This document shows positions 9,019 through 18,666 of a DNA stretch of 63,317 bases, in pieces; position 1 is the first letter of the stretch, and each line of letters opens with the position of its first letter. This DNA is from Methylobacterium brachiatum (GTDB lineage Bacteria; Pseudomonadota; Alphaproteobacteria; Rhizobiales; Beijerinckiaceae), in assembly GCF_020523825.1 (NCBI RefSeq), contig NZ_JAJALK010000025.1, positions 1 to 63,317 of the forward strand. The letters run 5' to 3'. Position numbers and translations under genes: made by a program. The notes beneath the pieces are model-generated. The model saw only the letters and a program-made list of their open reading frames with translations, did not search any database and was not told where the DNA came from.

Positions 9019-9974
9019 ACCAATCCTCCCGATCGGCCCACCGCGCACTCTGCGATGGCACATGCGACGTCGTCGAAGGCGGCGTGCGCCTCCGCGACGT
9101 GGTTCATCATCCGCACGAAGCCGTGGCCCATGCCGTCGAACCGGCGCAGCCTGACGGCGACCCCACTTGCCTCGAGGCGGCGGGCATAAGCCTCGCCCTC
9201 ATCGCGCAGCACGTCGTACTCGGCCGTGGCGATCCAGGCTGAGGGGAGGCCGGCGAGCTCCGGCGCACGCAGCGGCGAGACCCGCGGGTCTGGCCAAAGG
9301 TCAGGCGGGGCGTAGTGCCGGAAGAACCAGAGCATGTCCGCGCGCGTCAGGAACAACGCCTCCGCGGGCAGGCCATAGCTGGGCGTGTTCGGGTCGCAAT
9401 CCGTGACGGGGTAGAACAGCACCTGCAGCGCCACGTCCCGCGTCCATCCGCCAGCCCGACCGTCGGCCAGGGCAACGGTGGCGAGATTGGCACCGGCACT
9501 GTCACCGGCCACGATGAGGGGGCGCCCAGGCTCGAGGAAGTCGCTGCGGTGGGCAACAGCCCACGCGATCGCGTCCTGGACGTCCTCCAGACCAGCCGGG
9601 AACGGGTGCTCGGGGGCGAGCCGATAGTCGACCATCAACAGTGCGCACCCGGTCCGCACGACCAGGGCGCGCGCGATCGCGCCGTAATCATCCAGGGTCC
9701 CAACCACCCAGCCGCCGCCGTGCACGTAGACGATCAGGCCGACTGGTGGGGTGTCGGGCGATTTGGGCGGCTGAATGAGACGACCCCGCACCGCCCCGGC
9801 CCGGGTCGGAATGTCGAAATCGTCAACAGAGCCGACCTCCGGCCCTGTACCCAACGCTGCGCAGGCCGCGGCGAAGACTGTGCGGGCCTGCCCTGGCGCG
9901 CAGGCCGAGAAGGGCGGGCGGCCCCCATCGCGGACCGCTCGGAGCAGGTCGGCGAGAGCGGGATGCAGGGTCAC
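9015..9974 (-). CDS. Alpha/beta hydrolase, HSL-family esterase
   Basis: This is a 319-residue cytoplasmic esterase of the hormone-sensitive-lipase family. The oxyanion-hole motif H-G-G-G-W, the nucleophile elbow G-D-S-A-G, the acidic residue in E-Y-D-V-L-R-D-E and the catalytic histidine in G-M-G-H-G-F are all present in order, so it should be active. It is translationally coupled to the Baeyer-Villiger monooxygenase and would hydrolyse the ester that enzyme makes. If the ketone is acetone, the products would be acetate and methanol. The upstream binding-protein gene is 59 bases away on the same strand. Confidence 0.87.
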   Translation of the reverse strand: MTLHPALADLLRAVRDGGRPPFSACAPGQARTVFAAACAALGTGPEVGSVDDFDIPTRAGAVRGRLIQPPKSPDTPPVGLIVYVHGGGWVVGTLDDYGAIARALVVRTGCALLMVDYRLAPEHPFPAGLEDVQDAIAWAVAHRSDFLEPGRPLIVAGDSAGANLATVALADGRAGGWTRDVALQVLFYPVTDCDPNTPSYGLPAEALFLTRADMLWFFRHYAPPDLWPDPRVSPLRAPELAGLPSAWIATAEYDVLRDEGEAYARRLEASGVAVRLRRFDGMGHGFVRMMNHVAEAHAAFDDVACAIAECAVGRSGGLV

Positions 9975-10033
9975 GCTTCACCTCCGGCCGAGGCAACCCT
10001 GATCGGAACAGGCAATGCCATCCGCATCACCGC

Positions 10034-11248
10034 TCAGTTCTGATTCACGAGGGGGCAGCTCCCCTCGGACACCGGCCGGAAAGCCTCGTCGCCCGGGATC
10101 TTGGCCAGGACCTTGTAGTAGTCCCAGGCTGCCTTGCTCTCGGACGGGGCCTTCGCCTGAAACAGGTACATGTCGCGCACGAGGCGACCATCCTGCCGGA
10201 TCTTGAAGCCCGCACTCCAGAAGTCCTCGACTGGCAGTTCCTTCACCTTGCGGGCGACCGCCGTCGTCTCGTCGGTCCCGGCCGCAGCGACCGCCTTGAG
10301 GTAATGGCGCACGGCGCCGTAGACGCCCGCCTGCACGGAGGTGGGCGCCCGCCCGCCATGGCGCTCCATGAACCGCCGCGACCACGCACGTGTTTGGTCG
10401 TCCATGTCCCAGTAGAACGAGTCTGTGAACACCAGGCCCTGCGCGTCCTCCAGACCGATGGCATGGATGTCGGTGATGAACATGAGCAGGCTGGCGAGCT
10501 TCTGTCCGCCCGAGGTGATCCCGAACTCCCTGGCCTGCTTGACCGATGTGATCGTGTCTGTGCCCGCGTTGGCCAGCCCGATCACCTTGGCGCCGGAGGA
10601 TTGAGCCCTCAGCAGGAAGGACGAAAAATCGTGCGTTGCGAACGGGTGGCGCACCGCTCCCACCACCGTGCCGCCAGCCCGCTTGACGAAGCCCGTCGCG
10701 TCCTGCTCCTGCGCGTGGCTGCCGGCGTTGTCGGCGGTGAGGAAGAACCATGTGTCCCCGCCCTGCTTTACAAGGGCCCGGGCAGTGCCGTTGGCGTCGG
10801 CGTAGCTGTCGTAAGTCCAATGGACCGTGGTCGGGGAGCACCGCTTACCAGTGAAGTCGGAGGAGCCGGGTCCCGACAGGAACAGCATCTTGTTCTTGTC
10901 GCGGGTGACGTCCTGGACGGCAATCGCGGTCGCCGAAGCGGGGACGTCGAAGATGGCGTCGACGCCCTGCGTGTCGATCCAGCCGCGCGCGATCGCCGAG
11001 CCGGTGTCAGGCTTGTTCTGGTGGTCGCCGACGATGATCTCGACCGGCTTGCCAAGCACGGTACCGCCGGCCTCCTCAACCGCCATGCGCGCGGCAATCA
11101 CAGAGCCTTGGCCGCCCAGGTCGGCGAAGATGCCGGACTGGTCGTTCAGCACGCCTATCCGGACCACGCCTCCTGAGACCTGCGCCGCAGTAGGAACTGT
11201 AAGCGCGAGATGAGTAGCCAGGACGAATACAGCGACTGAAGACTTCAC
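10034..11248 (-). CDS. LivK-type ABC substrate-binding protein (orphan)
   Basis: This 404-residue protein has a signal peptide (hydrophobic stretch A-V-F-V-L-A-T-H-L-A-L-T-V ending near A-A-Q) and the branched-chain-amino-acid-type binding fold, beginning V-R-I-G-V-L-N-D-Q-S-G. It is predicted to bind a small ligand in the periplasm. No permease or ATPase gene is nearby, so it either serves a transporter elsewhere or acts in sensing. It sits between the Fe-type alcohol dehydrogenase and the esterase in one minus-strand operon. It is clearly paralogous to the protein at 14964, which ends prematurely; this copy shows the full C-terminus (W-D-Y-Y ... E-G-S-C-P-L-V). Confidence 0.85.
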   Translation of the reverse strand: MKSSVAVFVLATHLALTVPTAAQVSGGVVRIGVLNDQSGIFADLGGQGSVIAARMAVEEAGGTVLGKPVEIIVGDHQNKPDTGSAIARGWIDTQGVDAIFDVPASATAIAVQDVTRDKNKMLFLSGPGSSDFTGKRCSPTTVHWTYDSYADANGTARALVKQGGDTWFFLTADNAGSHAQEQDATGFVKRAGGTVVGAVRHPFATHDFSSFLLRAQSSGAKVIGLANAGTDTITSVKQAREFGITSGGQKLASLLMFITDIHAIGLEDAQGLVFTDSFYWDMDDQTRAWSRRFMERHGGRAPTSVQAGVYGAVRHYLKAVAAAGTDETTAVARKVKELPVEDFWSAGFKIRQDGRLVRDMYLFQAKAPSESKAAWDYYKVLAKIPGDEAFRPVSEGSCPLVNQN

Positions 11249-11325
11249 GAATGACCTCCCATTTGGTTTCTTCGATAGCAGACTTGGGATTTTTATTATA
11301 CAAGTCTACGTCAATGAGCGCGATT

Positions 11326-12555
11326 TCACCAAGCTGTTTCCAAAATCTCCTGTACGTCCTCTACCGTAGTTATAGGCCTCAAATTCGCACGAACGAAGGC
11401 GTTATCGATTGAAGTCTCGGCTATTCTGATAAGATCTCGGCGGTCGACTTGGAGCTCGGATATCCGCACAGGCAAGCCGAGTGAGCTGATGAAATCCCGA
11501 ACGGCCTCTGCAGCTGACACGTCCGTTCGCCCAAAGGCGGAAGCGATTGCCTTCTGCCGTCCAGGAGTGACGGCCGCGTTGTAGGCGAGGACCGCGGGGA
11601 GTAGGACGCACGACGTGACGCCATGGGGTACGCCGGCAACAGCTCCGAGCTGATGACCGATTCCATGACTGGCACCGTACCGGACACGCCCGATCCCAGC
11701 AGCAGCTAACCAGTTGCCGAGTTGACCTTTGTGGCGTGCTGGCACATTTGCGGGATTCTGCTTTGTTGCACACAATCCCTGTCGCAATAGCGCGAGCGCG
11801 TCAAATGCAAGAGCGTTCGTAAAGGGGTTTGCATCGCGAGAGAGGATAGTCTCAACAGCATGATCAATTGATCGAATACCTGTCGTCAGCCAGAGATCAA
11901 TGGGTGTTTCAATCGATAACACGGGATCGAATATTACGATATCAGGCGCCAAAGTATCCGAACGATAGAGGTGCTTGATGCCGACATTGGTCTGGGTCGC
12001 ACCTCCGATCAGACCGAATTCGGCGCCTGAAAGCGTAGTTGGTACTGCGATAATCGCGATACCGGCGCGTTCGCCGGGGGATGGTTGCTGTACACCGGTT
12101 GCGTCCGGTATTGCCCTCATTGCAAGAAGGCCGGATTGATCCTTTACGCCAACGCTGGCGGCCAAAGTCGCTATCTTGACGGCGTCGATCGCACTGCCGC
12201 CGCCGATCACGACGACCGCATCGGCGTGTTTGTCACGTATCTCAGCGCTGAGATCCAAGACCACATCAAATGGGGTGTGCGCTCTCAGGCGAGTGAAAGG
12301 CTGTAGAACGCTTGGGCTTATTGCCCCGATTGCGCCGGCTACATAGCCTGATCCTACCAATGACGAGGTCACTACGGGCAGAACTCGCGTCCAGCCACTT
12401 TGGCGAATAACACGCCCCAAATCGTTTCGGATATCAGCGCCGTACAGGACGGACGGCTGACGTTTGAGAGCTAGGCTTCCCGCCTCGACGTCGCACCCGT
12501 CCAGCGCTCCTCCGCGTGTCACCATGACGGCGAGTCCACCGTTGCGTTGCGTCAT
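11326..12555 (-). CDS. Iron-containing alcohol dehydrogenase family protein
   Basis: This 409-residue protein has the group III dehydrogenase layout: an N-terminal nucleotide-binding domain with V-I-G-G-G-S-A-I-D-A-V-K, and a C-terminal metal-binding helical domain with H-G-I-G-H-Q-L-G-A and V-P-H-G. Relatives include alcohol dehydrogenases and maleylacetate reductases. The gene is visibly less GC-rich than its neighbours, which suggests transfer. It is divergent from the LysR gene at 12867 across 311 bases containing a T-N11-A palindrome, and is first in a probable operon with the binding protein, esterase and Baeyer-Villiger monooxygenase. It could interconvert an alcohol and ketone feeding the monooxygenase. 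Confidence 0.83.
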   Translation of the reverse strand: MTQRNGGLAVMVTRGGALDGCDVEAGSLALKRQPSVLYGADIRNDLGRVIRQSGWTRVLPVVTSSLVGSGYVAGAIGAISPSVLQPFTRLRAHTPFDVVLDLSAEIRDKHADAVVVIGGGSAIDAVKIATLAASVGVKDQSGLLAMRAIPDATGVQQPSPGERAGIAIIAVPTTLSGAEFGLIGGATQTNVGIKHLYRSDTLAPDIVIFDPVLSIETPIDLWLTTGIRSIDHAVETILSRDANPFTNALAFDALALLRQGLCATKQNPANVPARHKGQLGNWLAAAGIGRVRYGASHGIGHQLGAVAGVPHGVTSCVLLPAVLAYNAAVTPGRQKAIASAFGRTDVSAAEAVRDFISSLGLPVRISELQVDRRDLIRIAETSIDNAFVRANLRPITTVEDVQEILETAW

Positions 12556-12739
12556 GCACCCAAAGTTGGCCAGCTTTTGACTAGACCAACATCGCCTCGC
12601 GTCGAGATTAAAACCTATCTCGTTCAGTAGTCTACTCCGAAGACCTCGTCGCAGACCGACGTATTCGCAAATAATTCGCCGGCGGTATAGCCGGGTTTCA
12701 TTTTAGAAGAAAAAAATTCGTTAGCCGTTCGGCAAAAAT

Positions 12740-12761
12740 ATCAGATCTTTTGACGTCTGAT
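12740..12761. promoter_or_regulatory. Probable LysR operator between divergent genes
   Basis: ATCAGA-N10-TCTGAT is a perfect 6-base inverted repeat in an AT-rich 311-base region between the Fe-type dehydrogenase (start 12555) and the LysR gene (start 12867). It includes a T-N11-A element. The site is seen directly; its use by the LysR protein is inferred from position. Confidence 0.5.
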
Positions 12762-12866
12762 CAACCGATCGCCACATCAATCTATGTCATACGTTAGCCC
12801 CTTGCCTAGCCCAACTTCATTTCCCATAGTGCGAAGCTGATGTGAAACATTTTCACAGGTGAATTT

Positions 12867-13769
12867 ATGGATCGCCTTGGGGAAATGGTCGTTTTCGTCC
12901 GCGCTGTCGAGGATGGCGGGTTCTCTGCTGCTGGCCGCAGTCTGGCGATGACGCCATCAGCGGTGAGCAAGCTCATCACACGGCTCGAGCAGCGTCTTGA
13001 TGTGATTCTTTTCAATAGGTCTTCGCGCACCCCGGCACTTACCGAGGAGGGGAAGATTTTTTATGCTTCCGCACTTCGCGCTATCGAGGCTGTCGAAGAG
13101 GCCGAGACATCTGTGCTTGGCGGTAAGGCCGCGCGCGGGACATTGCGTATTCGTTCAATGCCGAGCTTCGCGACCCATCAGCTCGCACCGCTGATGCCCG
13201 CGTTTCGCCGACTCCATCCGGCCCTGCGATTGGATTTCGTTCTCAACATGGATGCGAGCAGTTTGCTCGACGGAGGTGTCGATATCGCGATCCACGTCGG
13301 CGAGCTCGCAGACTCGTCTCTCGTCGTTAATCGGTTTGCAAGCACGCGGTGGATCATCTGCGCCGCACCGGCCTATCTTGCTGAGCGCGGCAAGCTCAGT
13401 ACTCCGGCCGACCTTGTGAAACACGAGTGCCTAAATTTTCCTTCGACGGTTTCTTGGAGTATCTGGAACGTCCGAAAAGCCGATGGAGCGCAGAAGCGGC
13501 TGAAGCCATTGACCGGTATCTCAGCTAACACCGGACAAATGCTGTTGTCGCTCGCCATCGCCGGAGGTGGCATCGTACGATTAGCTGAATATCAAATCAT
13601 TGAGGAGTTGCGTCGAGGTCATTTGGTCGAAGTACTCCCAGAATACCACACTGGCAACGAAGACTCTATTTATGCTGTCTATAGCAGCCGCCGGCATCTC
13701 AGCCAGAGAATACGTTTGTTTATTGAGTTCCTGCACTACAATTTCTCAAATAGAAGGATAGGCGTTTGA
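12867..13769 (+). CDS. LysR-family transcriptional regulator
   Basis: This 300-residue protein starts with the CrgA/DsdC-like N-terminus M-D-R-L-G-E-M-V-V-F-V-R-A-V-E and has the helix A-M-T-P-S-A-V-S-K-L-I-T-R-L-E, then an effector-binding domain. It is complete. The gene shares the lower GC content of the divergent Fe-type dehydrogenase, so the two probably arrived together. The likely role is control of the ketone-oxidation operon on the opposite strand. Confidence 0.85.
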   Translation: MDRLGEMVVFVRAVEDGGFSAAGRSLAMTPSAVSKLITRLEQRLDVILFNRSSRTPALTEEGKIFYASALRAIEAVEEAETSVLGGKAARGTLRIRSMPSFATHQLAPLMPAFRRLHPALRLDFVLNMDASSLLDGGVDIAIHVGELADSSLVVNRFASTRWIICAAPAYLAERGKLSTPADLVKHECLNFPSTVSWSIWNVRKADGAQKRLKPLTGISANTGQMLLSLAIAGGGIVRLAEYQIIEELRRGHLVEVLPEYHTGNEDSIYAVYSSRRHLSQRIRLFIEFLHYNFSNRRIGV

Positions 13770-13892
13770 AGTTGTGAACAGTTGGCTGATTTCTGCAAAA
13801 CTATACGTCGACTTACCACGTCGCGAAGAGTGAAGATCGACAATCTGATTAGAAAATGTGGACTGTTTATCGATGAATTGTCAGTTAGAACT

Positions 13893-14852
13893 TCATTCGA
13901 GACGACAAACGCTCGAAGGCAGGAATGCCGAGCGGGCCGCACGGACGACCGTAGCGATGAAGTCCGAGGCGGTTGTGATCCGCTTCAAATCAGCGATGTC
14001 TGCGTGCGTGAGCAGCCAGTAGGTGCGGGTGATGCGGACGCTCCCCGGCAGGAGACGGACAAGGTCTTAGTGCTTGTCCGCCATGAAGCAGGGAAGAATG
14101 CATAGGCCGGCTCCGGACCGGGTCGCCGTCATCTGGGTGATCACGTTCGAGATCCGGATGGTCGGCTGCAGGCCGGGCAGTGCGGCCGTGAAATAGTCGA
14201 GCTCCGGCGAGAAGACGAGCTCGTCGATGTAGCCGATGAAGCGGTGTCGCTGCAGGTCGGCCTGACCTTCTGGTCGGCCGTGGTGCTCGATGTAGGCCGG
14301 AGCGCCGTAGAGACCCAGCTCGTAGTAGCCGAGCTTGCGCGCGCGCAGGCGCCCCGTGGCCGGTCGCGTGAGGCCGATGGCCAGATCGGCCTCACGTTTC
14401 GACAGGCTGAACGCGCGCGGTGTCGCCACAAGCTCGATCGACAGGCCCGGATGCAGCGCCGACAGGTCGCCGATCCGCTCCGCGAGGCAGAAGGTCCCGA
14501 AGGCCTCCGGTGCGCCGATCCGGACGGAGCCGGTCAGGCCGACTGCGGGATCGACCCGGTCGAGCCAGATGCTCAAGGCCTCCCGCTCGATTTCCTCGGC
14601 CCGGGGCAGCAGGCGCTCCCCCTCTGCCGACAAGCCGTAGCCGGTCGGCCGCCGGTCGAACAGCTTGGCCCCGAGGGCCGTCTCCAGCCGCGTGATACGG
14701 CGGCTGAGCGTCGTGTGCTCGACCCCTATGGCCCGGGCGGCCTCCGTAAGCCGGCCGGCGCGGGCCACGGCCAGGAAGGCCTGGAGATCATCCCACCGGT
14801 GCGTCGTTCCCATCTGTGAATCCGTGAGCACGCGTTGTGCGGAAATTGACAT
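13893..14852 (-). pseudogene. LysR-family regulator interrupted by an in-frame TAA
   Basis: From the start at 14852 the frame reads a normal LysR protein (W-D-D-L-Q-A-F-L-A-V-A, H-T-T-L-S-R-R-I) for 261 codons and meets TAA at 14067-14069. Beyond it, the same frame continues with family-like sequence (D-L-V-R-L-L-P-G-S-V-R-I, T-Y-W-L-L-T-H-A-D) to TGA at 13893-13895. The paralogue at 2731 has the same order (P-D-L-V-A-V-L-P ... Y-W-L-V-A-H-A-D), with P where the stop now is. A product ending at the TAA would lack about 57 residues of the effector domain. It is divergent from the binding-protein gene at 14964. Confidence 0.85.
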
Positions 14853-14963
14853 AGACCGTCGGAAGCGTGTGCGCTTTTTTCGCCATCAGTCCCGCGCCAC
14901 CGCTCGGAAGCGGGCGCAGGACTGATGGCGCGGCGTCAGACCGCGACCAGGGAGGATTGTGCG

Positions 14964-16079
14964 ATGGCACGGGCCTTATGCCGTGCGGCCGCCGCGTTCC
15001 TGATCGGCATCGGCTCCGCCGCGGCGGAGAAGAGTGTCAGGATCGGCGTCCTCAACGATCAATCGTCGATCTACGCCAACATGGGCGGCCCTGGATCCGT
15101 GGTCGCCGCCCACATCGCGGCCGCGGATTCCGGGCTGCGCGAGCGGGGGTGGACGGTCGAGATCCTCGTGGCCGACCACGGCAACAAGGCCGATGGCGCC
15201 TCCACGATCACCCGGCAATGGTTCGACACTCAAGGTGTCGACGCGGTCGCCGACGTTACCAACTCGGCCGCCGCGCTGGCGGTAAGCCGGATCGTCCGCG
15301 ACAAAAACAAAGTCATGCTCGCCTCAGGTCCTGCCGTCTCGGACCTGACCGGCAAGGCCTGCACGCCGAATACGGTGCACTGGACCCACGACACCTGGGC
15401 CTTCGCCAACGGCATTGGGAAGGCCGTGGTCGAGACCGGCGGCAAGACCTGGTTTTTCCTCACCGCCGATTTCGCCTTAGGCCACGCCCTCGAGCGCGAT
15501 ACGGAGCGGATGGTGCAGGCGAGCGGCGGTACAGTCCTCGGCCGCGTCCGGGCGCCCAACAACACGTCGGATTTCTCGTTCTGTCTTCTTCAGGCGCAGG
15601 CCTCTGGGGCGCAGGTGATCGGGCTCGCCAATTCCGGCGGCGACACCGTCAATAGCATCAAGCAGGCGGCAGAGTTCGGCGTCGGCGGCTCTAGGCAGCG
15701 GCTCGCCGGCCTCCTGATCTACGTCACCGACGTCCACGCGATCGGGTTGCAGCTGGCTCAAGGCTTGTCACTGGTCTCACCGTTTTACTGGGACATGAAC
15801 GACGGCACCCGGGCCTTCTCGGCCCGGTTCGCGGCGCAGCGCTCGGGGGCCAAGCCCTCGATGGTGCAGGCAGGCGTCTACGCGTCGATCCTCCACTACC
15901 TCGAGGCCGTTGAGGCGCTCGGCGATGCGAACAACGGCGCGAAGGTCGTCGCAACCATGAAGACGATGCCGACCGACGATACTCTGTTCGGCAAGGGCTA
16001 CATCCGCGCGGACGGCCGCAAGATGCACCCGATGCGCCTGTTCACCGTCAAGGCGCCGGCCGAGTCGAGGTATCCGTGA
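14964..16079 (+). CDS. LivK-type ABC substrate-binding protein, C-terminally truncated by TGA
   Basis: The start at 14964 has GGAGG 8 bases upstream and begins a signal peptide (A-R-A-L-C-R-A-A-A-A-F-L-I-G). The mature part (V-R-I-G-V-L-N-D-Q-S-S-I-Y) is a Peripla_BP_6-type fold of 371 residues. The frame stops at TGA 16077-16079, but the next codons read D-Y-Y-A-Y-K-A-T-I-P and then A-F-R-P-M-A-E-G-G-C-Q-L-V. This matches the paralogue at 10034, which has W-D-Y-Y at this point, so TGG has become TGA. About 30 residues are lost. Stability of the shortened protein is uncertain. No transporter partners are adjacent. Confidence 0.82.
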   Translation: MARALCRAAAAFLIGIGSAAAEKSVRIGVLNDQSSIYANMGGPGSVVAAHIAAADSGLRERGWTVEILVADHGNKADGASTITRQWFDTQGVDAVADVTNSAAALAVSRIVRDKNKVMLASGPAVSDLTGKACTPNTVHWTHDTWAFANGIGKAVVETGGKTWFFLTADFALGHALERDTERMVQASGGTVLGRVRAPNNTSDFSFCLLQAQASGAQVIGLANSGGDTVNSIKQAAEFGVGGSRQRLAGLLIYVTDVHAIGLQLAQGLSLVSPFYWDMNDGTRAFSARFAAQRSGAKPSMVQAGVYASILHYLEAVEALGDANNGAKVVATMKTMPTDDTLFGKGYIRADGRKMHPMRLFTVKAPAESRYP

Positions 16080-16191
16080 GATTACTACGCCTACAAGGCG
16101 ACGATCCCCGCCGAGGTCGCCTTCCGGCCGATGGCCGAGGGCGGCTGCCAGCTCGTTGCGAAGTCCCAGTGGTGCACCTTGAGGAGAGAGC

Positions 16192-17098
16192 ATGGCCCAG
16201 ATCGGCTTCATCGGCCTCGGACGCATGGGGCTGCCCATGCTCCGCAACCTCGTGGCGGCCGGCCATGCGGTGCGCGCCTTCGACATCGCCGAGGCGGCGC
16301 GAGTGGAGGCGCGAGAGGCTGGAGCGGCGATCGTCGCGGCCGGCCAAGAGGTCGCCGGGGAGGCGGAATACCTGATCTCGATGGTCCCGACCGGCCGCCA
16401 CGTGCTGGAGATCCATACCGGGCCGGACGGAACCCTCGCCCGGCTGCGGGATGGCGCCCTCCTGATCGACTGCTCCACCATCGCGGTGGCGGAGGCGCGG
16501 GCGCTGCATGCAACTGGGCGCGCGCGGGATTGCGGTCCTCGACGCGCCCGTCTCGGGCGGCGTCATGGGGGCCCAGGCCGGCACGCTGACGTTCATGGTC
16601 GGCGGGGAGGGGGCGGATCTCGACCGGGCTCGACCGGTCCTGCAGGCGATGGGCCGCAACGTCTTCCACGCCGGCATCGCTGGCAACGGTCAGGCCGCCA
16701 AGGTCTGCAACAACCTCCTGGCGGGCATCTCGATGATCGCCGTCTCGGAGGCCTACACCCTGGGCCAACGCCTCGGGCTCGACCCCGCGACGATGCGGGA
16801 CATCGTCTCGACTTCGACGGGAAGCTGCCACGCGCTGGTGAACTACCCGCCGGTCCCCGGCCTGGTGCCCAACGTCCCCTCGAGCCGCGAGTACCGCAAC
16901 GGCTTCGCGGCCGACCGCATGCTCAAGGATCTGCGGCTCGCCGAGCAGGCGGCGCTCGAGACGCGATCGAGCCTGCCCCTCGGAACCCTGGCGACGGCCC
17001 TCTACGGCTTGTTCTGCGGCGGCGGCTCCGGAGATCTCGATTACTCCGCCGTAATCCGCATGATCGAGGGCGCAACATCGCCTGCCGCCCGCGCCTGA
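16192..17098 (+). pseudogene. 3-hydroxyisobutyrate/tartronate-semialdehyde reductase family, frameshifted
   Basis: The N-terminal part (G-F-I-G-L-G-R-M-G-L-P-M) is the NAD-binding domain of beta-hydroxyacid dehydrogenases. It reads in one frame to about 16505, ending A-V-A-E-A-R-A-L-H-A. The rest (L-G-A-R-G-I-A-V-L-D-A-P-V-S-G-G, catalytic lysine in G-Q-A-A-K-V-C-N-N) continues in the next frame to 17098. A small indel near 16505-16512 explains the switch. Repaired, the protein would be about 300 residues, the family length. The enzyme reduces 2-hydroxy-3-oxo or semialdehyde acids. It lies in a run of disabled genes; a sequencing error cannot be excluded. Confidence 0.8.
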
Positions 17099-17123
17099 CC
17101 GCTCGACGGTTCAAGGAGACACC

Positions 17124-18647
17124 ATGTCCGATTCGCAGCCCGCGTCCGGTCCCGCGCCTGGTCCCAAGCCGGCCATCCTTTCAAAGCAGATGCTGATCGG
17201 CGGCGCCTGGCAGCCGGCGGTATCCGGCCGGACCATCGTGGTCAAGAATCCAGGGCGGCGGGAGCCGCTCGGCGAGGTACCGCGGGGCGAGAAGGTGGAT
17301 ATCGACCGCGCCGTCGACGCCGCAGCGGCGGCGTTCCCGGCTTGGGCCCGGGTCGCGGCTCGCGACCGCGGCCGGAGGCTGCTCGCCATCGGCGAGGCCC
17401 TCGAAGCGCGCCAGGAGGAGCTGGCGCGCCTGATCGCCAGCGAGACCGGCAACGCCCTGCGCACGCAAGCGCGGGGCGAGGCGCGCATGGTCGCCGACGC
17501 CTTCCGCTACTTCGGCGGCCTCGCGGGCGAGCTGAAGGGCGTCACGATTCCCCTCGGCGAGGGGCAACTTAGCTATTCGCGGCGCGAGCCCCTCGGCGTG
17601 GTCGGTGCCATCGTGCCTTGGAACGCTCCGGCTCAGCTCGCGGCCCTCAAGATCGCACCGGCCGTCTGCGCCGGCAACACCATCGTGCTGAAAGCCGCCG
17701 AGGACGCGCCGCTGGCGGTGCTGATGATCGCCGGGATCTGCCACGATCACCTGCCGCCGGGTGTCATCAACGTCGTGACCGGCTACGGCGAGGAATGCGG
17801 TGCCCCCCTGGCGTCCCATCCCCGCGTGCGCAAGGTCAGTTTCACCGGCTCGACTGCCGTCGGCAAGGCGATTATGCGGGCGGCCGCGGAGCGCGTCGCC
17901 CCGGTCCCGCTCGAACTCGGCGGCAAGAGCCCGTCCATCGTCTATCCCGACGCCGACGAGGACTGGGTGCTCGACGGGATCGTCGCCTCCATGCGCTTCA
18001 CCCGGCAGAGCCAGTCCTGCACCGCTGGGTCACGCCTATTCCTGCACGCCGACATCTACGAGTCGTTTCTCGATCGCCTCGTGACCCGCACCGCGGCCCT
18101 CAGGATCGGCGACCCCCTCGACGAGACGACCGACATCGGCGCGATCATCAACGAGCGCCAGTTCACCAAGGTCTGCGGCTACGTCGCAGACGGGCTGAAC
18201 CGTCCGGAGGCGCGGCTCGTCACCGGCGGCCTGCCGCCCAAGGAGGGGCCGCTGACACGCGGCTACTTTGCGGTGCCGACGATCTTCGCCGACACCTCGA
18301 ACGACTGGCGCCTCGCCCGGGAGGAGATCTTCGGGCCCGTCCTCGTGGCGATCCCCTGGCGGGACGAGGACGAGGCGATCCGCATGGCCAACGACAGCCA
18401 TTACGGCCTCGCCGCCTACATCTGGTCGCGCGATATCGGCCGCGCTCTGCGGGCCGCACACGCCGTCGAGGCCGGGTGGGTCCAGGTCAACCAAGGCGGC
18501 GGGCAGGCGCTGGGCCAATCCTACGGTGGCATCAAGGAGAGCGGTATCGGGCGCGAGATGTCGCTCGAAGGTATGCTCGACAGCTTCACCGAGACGAAGA
18601 GCGTGAACGTCAACCTGGCGATTCCGCCGCTTCGGGCGGCCCGATAA
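17124..18647 (+). CDS. NAD(P)-dependent aldehyde dehydrogenase
   Basis: This is a 507-residue ALDH-superfamily enzyme. The glutamate in L-E-L-G-G-K-S-P and the nucleophilic cysteine in S-Q-S-C-T-A-G-S-R are present, as are the coenzyme motifs P-W-N-A-P and F-T-G-S-T-A-V-G. It oxidises an aldehyde to the carboxylate. CAAGGAGA stands 6 bases before the ATG. It sits between the broken hydroxyacid dehydrogenase (25 bases upstream) and the SAF oxidoreductase (19 bases downstream) in one plus-strand operon, so a role in semialdehyde oxidation of the same pathway is likely. Confidence 0.88.
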   Translation: MSDSQPASGPAPGPKPAILSKQMLIGGAWQPAVSGRTIVVKNPGRREPLGEVPRGEKVDIDRAVDAAAAAFPAWARVAARDRGRRLLAIGEALEARQEELARLIASETGNALRTQARGEARMVADAFRYFGGLAGELKGVTIPLGEGQLSYSRREPLGVVGAIVPWNAPAQLAALKIAPAVCAGNTIVLKAAEDAPLAVLMIAGICHDHLPPGVINVVTGYGEECGAPLASHPRVRKVSFTGSTAVGKAIMRAAAERVAPVPLELGGKSPSIVYPDADEDWVLDGIVASMRFTRQSQSCTAGSRLFLHADIYESFLDRLVTRTAALRIGDPLDETTDIGAIINERQFTKVCGYVADGLNRPEARLVTGGLPPKEGPLTRGYFAVPTIFADTSNDWRLAREEIFGPVLVAIPWRDEDEAIRMANDSHYGLAAYIWSRDIGRALRAAHAVEAGWVQVNQGGGQALGQSYGGIKESGIGREMSLEGMLDSFTETKSVNVNLAIPPLRAAR

Positions 18648-18666
18648 CGGCGGGGAGACGCCTGAG

